This document shows positions 11,006 through 23,500 of a stretch of DNA of 64,000 nt, one piece after another. The stretch spans positions 4,774,001 through 4,838,000 of the forward strand of contig JAJQJQ010000006.1 in NCBI GenBank assembly GCA_028622995.1. Direction: 5' to 3'. Every line of letters begins with the position of its first letter. Positions within the stretch are counted from its first letter, which is position 1. A model generated the notes under the pieces. It did no database searches. It was not told where the DNA came from and worked only from the letters and a program-made list of their open reading frames with translations. The stretch comes from Panagrolaimus kolymaensis (Eukaryota; Nematoda; Chromadorea; Rhabditida; Panagrolaimidae). The translations under genes were made by a program, and so were the position numbers.

Positions 11006-11269
11006 GATACTGATCCACCATGGTCTTACAATGCTGTCCTAAAAGAACTCATATCAACTCCAATAAGAATTGGAATAAAGAAGAATCTGACGCTACATTC
11101 ATTTCGAAGAAGTGCTACAACTGCTGCTATTGAAGTTAGATGCTCTGAAGCTGAATTGGATCGTGGTGCTTGTAGGAAATCGTCTTCGTCGAAGAAGTCG
11201 TATGTTCAAAACAGTGCTAAAACAACAGAAAACGTATCATCAGTTCTAAGAAATTTATGTGAAAAATAA
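11006..11269 (+). pseudogene. tyrosine recombinase C-terminal remnant
   Basis: An 87-residue frame without its own start contains LTLHSFRRSATTAA, the His-x-x-Arg block of tyrosine recombinases, then SEAELDRGACRKSSS and KSYV. The last offers a candidate catalytic tyrosine in the expected order. The N-terminal part with the first catalytic arginine is not seen; upstream lies the frame-breaking 115-bp array. DIRS-order elements use such an enzyme instead of an integrase, which matches the split direct repeats here. Confidence 0.75.
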
Positions 11270-11382
11270 TTCAAATAATAATAGCCGTTTATTTTGTTTC
11301 TGTTTTGGTTTATCTTTATTGTAAGGCCATGGTTGGTCAGGTTTTAGTTGTATGTATTTTGTTTAGTTTGCCAATAAACAGA

Positions 11383-11528
11383 GTATTTTGTTTAGTTTGC
11401 CAATAAACAGACCCAACCTATTTTAGAGAAAAAGACTGAGAGTCTTTGAAACGAAGAGAAAAAAGAATTTTTCTCGGAGTCGTAGTGTATTTCGAGGAAC
11501 GAGAAATTTAACGAAGACGTAGAGAAAA
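11383..11528 (+). repeat. split direct repeat B2 (3' end of the PAT-like element)
   Basis: This 146-bp sequence is identical to B1 at 8957-9102, from GTATTTTGTTTAG to AGAGAAAA. A partial extra copy of its first 27 bases precedes it at 11354-11380. To the right the sequence (aaaagtttt) differs from that following B1, which fixes the element's 3' boundary. Confidence 0.9.
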
Positions 11529-14500
11529 AAAAGTTTTATTTTTGTTTTCAAAAAAAAACGAACGTCTACTATTAAATAGAAAGTTCTTGGCTTAAATTTT
11601 TTTGGTGTTCAAAAACAAATTCAACTTTTTTTATCCCATAAATAAATAAAAATTTCTATGGGTCTTCCAAAACCGATAAAATTCAGAAAATGAATGCAGA
11701 AGAAGAAGCTTTCATCGACGACGTCAACAAAAACTGGGGCTTCTTTTTATCTATCTTTTTGTATGAGTCCCTAGTTTGCTCTAATTTGAATCGGCTCCAA
11801 ATTGCAACATTTTTTTTCTTTCTCCTTCCAAAGAAAAAAACGAAGAAGAAAAAACCATTTGGCCCTTAGCCATTCCATCCTCCATCCTCTATCCTCTATC
11901 GTTGTTGAAAAGAGACCCATGAAATGTCTGAGTGGACGACTCCATTGGGATTTCGTCGTCGTCGTCCGCTTACTTCTTTTGCGCGTTCTTTCATTTGTGT
12001 TTTTTATTTTATTTTTTATTTTTATGAAGAAGCTCGGCTTCGTCGGCATAAAAAAGGAAGAAAAAAACGGACTGTTTTTTTTTTTGACGACAACTCTAAA
12101 CTAAACTAAACTTTATCCGCCACTGCCGTTCTTTTTTTCTTCGTCTCCTTCTAAAAGCTCGTATAAAGAAGAACATAAAAGAATGTTTTAAAAAAAGTCA
12201 ATGCTACAAGGGATTATTATCTTGACAAAATTTATTTCTTAATTTTTTTTATTTTCATTGAAATTTACACAAGTTTCTATTTTTCGTTACAAATTTCCAT
12301 TAATCTTTGACGTTTTAATTCTTCTTTTTTTAATCAGTTGTAAAATCAATTTTTCATCAACAGCAGTCGTTTTTTCTTCTTTCTTACTACCACCACACTA
12401 TCATCCATCCATTCATTTATTGCGCATTCCATTTAGTGTTTTTTTACCTTTGTGACTTTTTCTTCTTTGGTTTTTTTGTTTTGTCTTTTTTTTTGGAATT
12501 TTAAGAACAAAGAATAAAGTACGCTATCAATGTAAATTCAATTAGTAAATAGTTTTTTTATTCAAACTTTATTACTTTCATTGCAACATCGATCGAAATA
12601 TATCACGAATTATTTTATTTGGACGCAATTTAACTTTTGTAATTCCAATGTTTAATTTCTTATTTTTTAATTTTACAGTTTTCTTAATTCTATGTCTTTG
12701 GTATATTTAAAAAAAATTTAATTGCAAAAAGTTTTCTTCTTAAAAACAAACACTTGGTTATTTGTTTTTTTGTTTTTATCCATTTAGTCTCTTATTGCTC
12801 TTTTTTTTGTCGATGACTCCCTCTTTTCTTTCTTCTTTCCGTAAACGTAAAGACGAAAAAAAAAACGGAACGCTTTTTTGTTTTTTTTATTAAGTCGTCT
12901 CTTTTCTGAAGTTAGTTTTTATATAAAAATTTGGCAAACAAAGGTGTTTTTACGATTTCCCTTTCCTTTCCCTTTTTTATTCTCCTTCTAAAAAAGGGAA
13001 GACATTTATTTTCAAAGTTAATTTTTTGTTCTTTCTATTTTCCCTTTTTTTATTTGATGGTTATGAGTAATGTTTTTTATTTTTGGTTAAAAAAATTTTT
13101 CTCTTCATTTTTTTTCTCTGGCATTTAACTAAAATGTCTCTTTTTTCCTTTTATTTTTTCTTTCTCTCTTGAAAGTTGTTGTCAACATGAAGCTAGTGAG
13201 TGACAAGGTCTTTTTTTTCTTCATTCGAGACGAGACTGCCTGTTGTCGTTTTTTTATTTTATTTTTTGCCATCTTTGAAACTCTTTTTTTGCTATTTCTG
13301 TTTTGTTCGTTCGAAGAATTTGTTGGCGAGAAGCCAGAGGCGTTCCATGTTTTTTACTTGCTTGCTTGCTGTTGCTCTTAACTTTGGCTGCGGCTTTGCA
13401 AAAAAAGGGGTTGCACCGACGATGTCAGCAACAACGACGGGCGGCAGCGTGATGCCCTTCGGCGACACGACGAATAAGCCCAGTCAGTTAGTTCGTTGTT
13501 AGTTGACAACCGACGAATATAAAAAATAAAGCGTGGCATTCGGCCAACTTTTTTTCTTCCCATTTATTTTTCATTGCCAACTTTTTTTTCTTTGAAAACA
13601 AAATAGTCACAAATCTTTTTTTCTTTTATTTTTCTTAAATTTTTAAGTGAATTATTAATTTTTATAATAAATTACTTTTTTGATGATAAAAGTTAATTAT
13701 TATTTATTTCTCCTTCGGTTTATTCTTGGAAGTTCAAAAGCGTTTGTTTTTTATGGGCACACAAATTTGTTCCAAAAGTTTTGAATCGCGATAGTGATGT
13801 AATGTTTCTAAATTTAGCCTCTCAATAATGATGAAATCGTTTTTGAAAGTTCCCCTCTCTCTCTTTCTCAAAGTCAGATGTTTTTCTTTATCTTCCGTCA
13901 TTTTTTATTTTATTTTTCACTTTCAAACACTTTTGAGAATTTTTTTAGAGTGTTTTTTTTTGTTGTTTTAAAATGTCAAAGATTTTTTATGTTTTCAACG
14001 TGATAAGTTTTGAAATTTTTTGAACACTGTTATGTAACGAGATGATCACAGGCAATTATTACTGTATTTTATTTTTTAAGCTTTGTCCTTCTCAACATTT
14101 ATTGGACATTTTCTTGCTGACTCTTGGTCAGCATTTACCAAATAACCTTTGAACATTACTGTAATTCGCCTTAAAATTTATTAATAAAAAACTAAAAGAT
14201 AACCTTTTAAAACAGAAACCTTTTTTAGAAGGCGTTACTTTCTTTTTCAGCTGTTGCTATTTTTTCGTTATCTGAAAAAAGAAAATAGAAATTTACCCTT
14301 TTTTATTTTACATTTTTTAAATATAAAACTCTTGCAATTTTTTTATTTTTTGCAGAAAGCAAAAAAAGATTAATGCAAGAAAGAAAGACGCGTTAACTTT
14401 TTTGACGCCAAATTTCTGTTTACTTTTTGTTTCTTCTAATTTTTTTTTATTTGTTTGATAACCTCCAAGACGCCCGGAAATTATTTGTCTGACCTTTTTG

Positions 14501-17500
14501 TCATCAAGATCGTCATCATCGTCTAACATATGAGGAGGGTCATTAATAGCCTATTTAATTACATACTTAATTTCTTCCTTTTTCTTTATAATTTTTCTTT
14601 TCCGTTAACTTTCCCATAGTCAGCTGATGATTAATATAATATTTTTTCATGCTTTTTGTTTTGATTGAAGAAGAAGAAAAAAAATCACGTACGTTAGTTA
14701 CATACATACATATACAATCGCTCGTTTTTCTTCTTTCGTTTTTTTCTCTTCACTCGCTCTTGTATATGTGTTTTTTTTTACAAGATGGTTATGTTTTTGC
14801 GGTTAAAAAAGATATTTGTTTTCTCACCTTTTTTTTACATTGTTTGTGAATCATTTTCTCACGCTTTGATGTATGTATGTTTTTTAAAAAGAAATTGAAC
14901 GTCTTGAAAGAAAAATATGTTTCCTTGCCAAGATTTTAAGTAATATATATAATGGTTATCTGAAGTCTCTAATTAAAATACTTTATTTTGAAACTGTATT
15001 TCGTCGAAAGTGTATCATCATTTATAACCTTTTAAATCATACTCGTATAATATTTTGGTAAGTCAAAAATCCAAAATCAAAAACTTGTCAAAAAGCACAA
15101 AGTTTAAGTTCCTTATTTACGTGTTTTTTATTTTTTATTTAGAATAAACCCACTTTTTCTCCAACATTCCATTCCATACCAATCATTTTTTTCTTTTTAC
15201 CAACACTTTGACTATTTTTTCTCTTTGATTTATTGTCCTCATCATTTTTTGTGGTTCTTTTTTCGATGTTTACAAATTTTAAACACCTTTTTTATTTCGA
15301 TTCCTGCTTTCTTCTTTTGCTTCTGTGTTTACTTTCCCATTTTTTATGGATATCATTTTCTAATGTTTTTTTTTATTATTTAAATATTTAAATGCGTGTA
15401 TATATTATTTACTTAATTCAATTCGAATTATTTTTTTTGATTTGTTTATAATATATGTGTTCTTGTACTTCATCAACAATATCAAAAAAAAATCATTGTT
15501 GACATGGGTGTCATCAGTGGCAGGCAGCAGCATCGTTGTAATTAGTCGTGTCATCAAACAAATGAAAAAACAGAAACAAAAAGCAAGCAAAAAACTAAAA
15601 TTTAATCCTTTTTTTTCTATTGAGAAACGAAAATAAAAAAGTTTTTAGTTAAAAACAATTTTTTTTATTTAGTCATCCTCCTCGAGGCGGCTGAACTTCT
15701 GTAGCAGAAGCGAGCGATAACATAATCTATCAACACTGGAGAAAACATCGAAATTTGAGAATTTAAAATGAAAAAAAAAAACAAGAAGTTAGAAGGAGGA
15801 TGAAAAGGAAAAAAACGCCTGAAAGAAGAAAGAAAAAAAATGAATGAAAACACGAGACTTTTTTTTCTTGCTTGCTTTTTGCTTTTTCAACTTACTTTTT
15901 TTATTTTTTTCATGTGTTCAAATACCTCACGTATTTGTTGATGCTTGCTTTCATCAGTGGTTGGGCGCCGCCGCTTAAAATCAGCTGACTGAAGCTTGAA
16001 CGAACAACGAATGAAAAAAAGAAAGAGGAAAGGAAAGCTCTATTTTTTTTGGAGGAGTAAAAGCTGAAGTGTTTGCTACTGACTAAATGACTGAGGCTTC
16101 ATATTATTGCCACAGGTTGTTGAAGAAGATGGAAAGAGTTTTCGAGCTCTTACAAATATGTGTTTTTCTTACAGCTGCTGCTGCTGCTATTGATGTTGAG
16201 TGAATGATTAGAAATATCTTTACGCTTGCTTTTTGTAAATGTCATCAAAATAACCCTCATTTATTTCTTCATTTGTTTTTGTCGTCACTTTTTTGTGTTT
16301 TTTTGTTCTAAAGTTCATTGTCATGCTAAAAAAAATTTAAGGCGAAATCGTGAATGTTGAGAATATTTAGTGATTAAAAAAATCCGGTAGGACAAAGTTT
16401 ATCTCGAAGAGTAACTTCTAGATTTTTGTAAATTTTCGCAATTTTCTTGATACTATTTTATGAAATTTTTATTCTGATCACAAATTTGCTTTTATCAAAA
16501 GTGTTTCATTAAAGTTTTGATCCTAATTTATTAATTTTCTAAATCTTAGTTGAGTTAATTTGCCATCATTTTCATTAAAATTCACTTCGTAATAAATATC
16601 CAAATGACTAACTAATATCCAATTGAATGACATCCAATTGTGTGTTTTTTGTAAATAGAAATTTGCTAAAGGCGGTACTCTCATCAGCTCAGTTCAGCTG
16701 ATCACTTTTTTGTGTCATATTTAAAAACATCTGCAATAAATTTTTCAATGGTTTTTCGTTTGTCTTTTTCTTCTTCTTTTCATTCATTCATTCATCGAAA
16801 ATAACTTTAGATGTTCCTGGTTGGTTGATTTGTTTTTCAGGAGTTGTTGATTCAAGTTTGTTAAATTCTTTCTTTCGTTTTTTTCATTTTTATTTTTTGT
16901 TAACGATTGTCAACTGAATGAATGTATGTAAGCGAGTTGTTGGTGTTATAACTTGTAATGCACGTTGTTTGCCTTTCGCATTATATTTCAACTTTTTTAT
17001 TTGAATAAAAATTATTAAATAATTTATTTTTCATGATTTTGATAAAGATTATGATCGCTTAAAAAATGCAAAAAAGGTTAATTTAGGAAAAAGTTCAATA
17101 ATAAAATCTCAAAGACGCGAGATGATTTTATTCTAGAATAAAAAGGAGCTATTTTTTCAAGGTCTTTTCATGTGTTTTTTTTAACCTTTGCAAAAGCTTC
17201 TTCTCATTCTTCTGACAATTCGATAACCTTCAAAAACAATGATTCAAAAGTTTAATGAAAATCTGGTATAAAAATTTGTTGTTTGCGCCCAGCCACTTCC
17301 AATTAACGCGGACGACGTCCTTTTGATTTTTCTTCAAAAAGTTTTTTTTACTTCGGGTATAAGCCTATCAGAATAAGACGCGGCGACAAGATGAAATTTT
17401 TCTTATTTTTTTACAATTTCAAGGAAACTCAATCAACTTTTTTTTTTTTGATGGTTGAACCAATTCATTTTTTGGTTGGTAGTGTTAGAGGCGGCTGTGT

Positions 17501-20500
17501 TGCTTTTTTTAGCTGAAAAATATAATGAGAAATAAAAAAAACTGTTTTTTTCTGGCAAAAATAATTTTTTTTTCTTCTGATCATTCATTTCGTTGTTTTA
17601 CCAAGGTCATTTTTTTATCTTTACTGTCTGAGCAAATTTTTTTTTGTATTTGCTAAGCCAATCTTCTTTGGTGGTTGAACATTCTTTTGGTGATTTTTTT
17701 TTCTTCTTTTTCTTTCGCTTCTGTAACAAATTTATATTTTTTCACGTCCTTTGAAAACGAACGAATACAATAATGATTTTTTTTCCATATAAAAAAAATT
17801 TATTGGTGGTCGACAAATTATTTTTGGTTACCCTATCGTCTGCTTCTAATGACACTGCTATCTCGCCCCCTTTCTTTTTTCTTTGCTTCGGTTTTTTATT
17901 TTACTGATCAACAAGATTTTTGACCATCAACAACCAATCTAAAGTAAAATACGGCTACGGCGGCGATGATCCCGGAATGCATACATTTTTTTTAAAATAT
18001 GTATTTGTATTTTCTTGTGCGTCATTTTTCTTTCTCTTTTTTTTAAATTCAAATATTTTAAACATGATTGAACAAGTTTTATATTGATGCTTCCGCTGAA
18101 TTGAATTGTGAATAGGTTTAAAAAATATATTATTGGCTTTGGTCTTTCTATTTTTTCTCTCTTTTGATCCTTTGATATTATGATTATTATTTTATAAAAC
18201 GCATATATTAAACGCTTATTTTCACGAAAGCAAAAGTTCAAAAATTTACTAAACCATTTTATTTTTTGCACTTTTAACAAAAGAGCCAGCAATAATAACA
18301 CCCGAATAAAAATTCTTTTCAAAAATATAAAATGTTTTTTAGTTTTTTACAAAAAAAAAATAGAAGTTTGACCTTGTTCATTCAAAAAAAAATTAATCGA
18401 AAGGGTTAATTTTTGCGGTTAGTTTTCAAGTTATTTTCTTTAGTGACACTAAGATTGCCGAAGAGCAACCTTAAGGCATGTTTGCTTTAGAGGGAAATTT
18501 GTGGTTAGTTTATTTTGAATTATATTGGTTTCAAAGTATCCCTTTGAGGAACAAATTGATGATACTGTTTGATTTTTTTTTATCCAAAGGCTTGAGAAAG
18601 TTATTTCTAAAATAGAAGCATATGAACAATTGAAGCATATAGTTTGTGTCAAAATATGCCTTAAAGCGTGGCTCTTAATATTGAATGTTTGGAGTGATGC
18701 AGATTAAGAAAAACTGTACTTTTCAAAATTATTTGTAAAAAATATATAATAAATTGCTTCAAAACTTCTTTATTAAAAGAAGTCTTGAAGCATTTTAACG
18801 TGATTGATTATCAAGCAAAGTTTGAACTTTTTTTATTTTTCAACATCTTACATCTCTCTTATTTTCCTTGAATTTTTACTTTTCTTCTTCACGCCCTCCA
18901 AATGACCTTCCAAAACCTTGCCAAGTCTTGCCTTCTTCTTTTAAAATTTCATTTTTCTTTGTTTTAATTTCTCATTTCAAAAAAATAAATATAAAAAAGC
19001 ATCTGGTGGTTACTACCATTTCTTCATACTCCATTTGGCAGTCATCCAAAATCACTGAAGACTTTGTCTTCTTCGTTCTTTGATTTTGACACTCAAGATG
19101 CAAAAATAAGTTTAGCGTTTTCTTCCTCAGCATTGTTGTCCATTTTATTTTTCATTCAATCGTTTTTCTCGCGCATTTTTTCTTTTTTTGATTTTAATTC
19201 AAGGCCCTATTCAATGATGATCACCGTGTTTTGCTTTCCATTCCTTATGTCCCCATCAACGAAAAGGAAGGAGTTTGTCCTTGCTCCTTTCAAGTCTTCC
19301 GGCGACCCTCTCGTTTTTATTTCCACCTATTTTGTGATTCCACGGTTTTGTTCCATACATAAACCGCGTGTTATTTTTTTTAACTCTCTCCCTTTCGTTT
19401 GACAGGTTTGTATCTATCTATCTATCTGACTTTAAAAATGTTTTTGTGCGCGAAATTTTTCCGCATTTTGAAGAAGAAAAAATGGCTTAAAATAAAATTG
19501 TGCACTTTTTGGCGCCAAAATTTTCTTTGTTTTCTATCCATCGAACGTGTACCCTTTAAGTTTCTTCCTTTTTTAATGTTGTTGTTTCAAAAACGAGGTT
19601 CTCTTTCCCGTTTTTTTAAAGAAGTCTTTCATTTTTTGTTTTTCGATCTGAATGCCATCGCTTTTTTTTATATAAATAAAATATTGTCATCATCGTCACT
19701 TTTGATATTTTTGTTCGCAATAGTAGCAACCGTTATGAAAAAAATAAAACTTTTTTCTTTTCTGATGGACTTTATTTTTATAAAACAAATAATTTCTTGA
19801 ATGATTTTGATCAGTATGTTTGCGTGTTGTAAAAAATGTTGTTTACTGTAAAACAAAAAATTCTTCGACCATGATTCAGATAAGTTTACACTTTTTATAT
19901 TCGAATATTTATCTTTAAAGAAAATCTGCCACCACCTTTCGGAAATGATGTTTTAAAATTTTTTGAGTAGAGACAAAAAAAATAATACTGTAAAGTTGTT
20001 TTCAAAATAAATTTTAAGCTTTAAAAATTTTTGGCAATTTTATACTAAAAATTCTAATAAATTTTGATAATACAAATAAATGTATTAAATTTAAAATAAT
20101 TAAAAATCAACTCTTCTCTGCTCTGATTCATAATTTTTTTAATTACGAATCATAAACCACGCCATTCTTTAAAGCTGTTATGTTTCATTTTTTTCTCCCT
20201 CTCTCAATGTTATGCTTAGTTCAATTTCACGCTCTTTAAAAATTTCAAATTTCCACATATTATTGTTCAGCTAGTTTTTTTCCTACTCGTTCTCTCTCTC
20301 TCATTTTCGAACGCTTAACTTCTTTCTTTTTTGTGATGTTTATATTGGCTCTATTTCAATTTTACAAACCTCACGTTTGCTTCTTTTCTTTTATATATTT
20401 TTCTTTTTGCAAAAAAAAAAAAAAGAAAGAAGAAAAGAAAAGAAAGGGACCATAAAATTTGGTCATTTATTGTTTTATTTTTATTTTGCAGAATAAAAAA

Positions 20501-23500
20501 ACGTCTGTCGTCTACTGGGATGAATGAGATGAGACGACTCTTCAAATGTGATCTCATAAAAATAAACAACAAATTCTTTGAACTGGTCTTGGTTGATCGT
20601 TTGTTACTCATCTGGAATGCAATTCAAAAAAACTACTGCTACTTTGATCGAATCATTTCTATGTTTTATCGCCTCATTATTTTATCTCCTGCTTTTTTTA
20701 ATCATCCCATCCTCCTCCTACACCTTAAAATATTTTACTAATACTTTTCCAGATGCAAAAAAATGGCAAAGGTTTCAACACTTTTTTAACAGAATTTTTT
20801 TGTTTTTGGTGGTTTTTTTAAGAAAAAATGGCCACATTTCCTTTTGTTTTTTGTTTGATTCTTTTGAATAAGCAAGCTTATATGATTGAAAAGAAATGGA
20901 TGTGTTTGGGAATCATCAAAAAAGTTTTTGTATTCTCTCATTTGCATTCTTGTGATTGTTTTTTCCTTTTGTTTTCATTTTCTTTTTTGTTTTATCAAAA
21001 AAGCTTTTATTCAATTCATACGTGTGTGAGAGCGAGCGATTGAGTTTGACACGCTTTCGAAGAACAAAAGATGAGTGAGAAACTGTATGCAATGTGTCAA
21101 AAAATCTATTGAATCGTCTGCTTTTCTTATATTACAATATTACAGTATACTTTTTTTAAAAGCGATTCTTTTCTATCATTTTTTTCAACCAAAAATTCGT
21201 AAATATTTTTTCTTGTTTCTTAGAAATTTTTCCAAAAACCCTTGTTCATCTTAAAAATCTTAAAAACTATTGGTTGATGATGAAAAATCTCCGACTCTTT
21301 TTTTAGGGTAAAAATGATTTATGATTATGAATAAGAACACTGGGGATATATAAATATGGAAAAAAAGTGATAGACAAAAAGATTTTACGAGAAAATGAAT
21401 AAGTCAGTCAGTCGATATATAGAGTTTTACGATATATGTATATGAATGTTAGTGCTGTCATTATCGCCAAATAATTTTTTTTGATTACGAAAAACTATAG
21501 TTTCTTTCTTTATTTCTTTCGAGATCAAGTAAAGAGAGTAGAGACAAATGACTTACTTCCATTCATTCATGAAGTCGATATGAATGGATACTCTCTAATA
21601 TTGCCTCGGCACGCGTTTGCTTCATGATATTTCTTTTTGATATTACTGCCACCACCTTTTTTGATAAAGATCAAGAAAAAAATATGAGAGAAGAGAGGGA
21701 AAGAAGGAAGATTTTGAAGGTCGCTTTTTCATATTTAAAGTTAAGTCATTGACTGACTAATCTTTTTCTTCCTTTTTCTATTTTACCTTGGATGATGATG
21801 CTTGACTTTGATCTTATTTTCCTTTTTTCTTTTTTTTAGTAATGCGGAGTCGATGATAGGTTGCATGTTTTAGGGTATTTTTTTCTTAAAAGCATGAATC
21901 AGCTTTTCTGTATTGGACTGACTTGATTTACAATGCTTTTTTTATTTTTCATTTTTGATTAGCTCATTTTCTGAGTCATAATCTATGATTTTTTAATACG
22001 AAATTTAAAAATTATTTGTATTTAGTCTGCGTTTTTTTAATAATCAATCGTAAGATATCCATACGCTTTTAAATTATATGTACTTGGATCTTACTGATTC
22101 CGTTGATACCTTTTCCTTATATTATAGATCACCCATTTATATAACTGACAATTTTTACCCTCAATCATCTCGTCGAATATTTATTTATAGACAATAACAA
22201 AAAGATTTTCTAAATCTGATTTCCTGTTTTTTACACACTATTATTCCCAATAAAGTTTTTTTCATTTCTACTACTACCGTCAATCTGGCGCCACATAATT
22301 TTTTGATATTTTGGAGCTTGTAAACGTGTGCTCGTTTCACACCTTTTTTCTTCAATCCTTTTCTATTCATTCCATTCTATCATCACAGAGGGAAGCAAGC
22401 GACCGATTGGTTGAGAGGATTATTGCACCTTTGTACAACAACTTTCAAAAGCAAAAAAAAAATTGAAATTATATTTTTTAGAAATATATTAGTTTTCTGA
22501 AGGGAGATGAGGGGATTTTCAACATGATCATGAAAAAAAAGGTGGTGATGGCGCGAGACCAACATAACAACAATTGAGGTCGTCAAATACAATATGTTTC
22601 ACGTATATGCATTTTTTTTGTGGTTTAAATGTGTTTGATTGAAGAAAAAAAGAATCATCTATCTCTCTCTTGAAAACAAACACGTTTTATTAGCTCTTAT
22701 GTGGGAGTTTTATTTTTTTTATTTTATCGCTGTTTATGGTTGCTTAGTGTCGTCGTCGCCCACCAGCTGAGGACAACATCTGGCACTGAGCCAAAGGCAT
22801 TCCATTCCTTCAGCCGGCGATCTCTTTCGGCCTTTTAGTGAAGAAAAAAAAGCTTTTTAAAAGTTTATTGCCCTTTTTTTTATTTCCAGCATTTTAAGCT
22901 GCTCTTCTTCATCTCATTGAATAATGAAAATCTCATTTTCCAAAATGCGGCTTAAAATACTTTAAAATGAACAAAAATCTTTTTTTTTCTCACTTTTTTG
23001 GAGATAGATAGAAAAACTTTATATTTTAAACTTGATCGCCGTCAAAAAATTTTAAATTCTGTCACTTAAGTTTTTTAATCCGATTTTGTAAGAATGCAAA
23101 ACTAAAAAATAGGAGGGTCGAAAGCAACAACAATCATAGGGTTGGTTGGCAGCGGCGGCTTTTTTTTTTGCTGTGCACTGATTTGTGAACATCGATGACG
23201 ATGACGATAGTGGCGACGATGATGGCAAAAAAAGTTAAAGGAGGCACTTATGCTCGCCGCCATGCTGCATTTCCTCCCTCTTCTCTCCTATACTTTTTTT
23301 CGCACCAGCATCTCGCATTTTGTCGTTTGCCAATCACCTTTTTTTGCATGATTCAGAATCAACGGAATTTTTCCATCGTTTTTTTTTTTTGTAAAAAAAG
23401 ATTGGAGGGAAGCAAGCTGTCGTTGGCTGCTGCTGATTCAATATGATCAAGAAAACAAAAAAATCAGTAGAGAGGAAGGCGTTCCTCCTCTTCCATCTTC

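Larger units (their letters stand above)
6054..11528 (+). mobile_element. PAT-like (DIRS order) tyrosine-recombinase retrotransposon, defective
   Basis: A 5.5-kb element defined by split direct repeats: A1 6054-6173, B1 8957-9102 fused to A2 9097-9216, and B2 11383-11528. A1 equals A2 (120 bp) and B1 equals B2 (146 bp) with no difference that I could find. This A1...B1A2...B2 order is the terminal plan of PAT/Ngaro-type DIRS elements, which integrate by a tyrosine recombinase through a circular intermediate and make no target duplication. Inside are a Gag ORF with a zinc knuckle, a DIRS-type reverse transcriptase with stops and an internal duplication, and a recombinase C-terminus with HSFR. 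RNase H was not found. A nested inverted-repeat element sits at 9401-10136. Identical ends with damaged genes suggest recent movement in trans. Confidence 0.85.

Noticed and set aside
17939..18322. 127-codon minus-strand ORF
   Set aside because: Composition is Ile/Lys/Phe/Arg from AT tracts, there is no homology, and it is isolated in non-coding texture.
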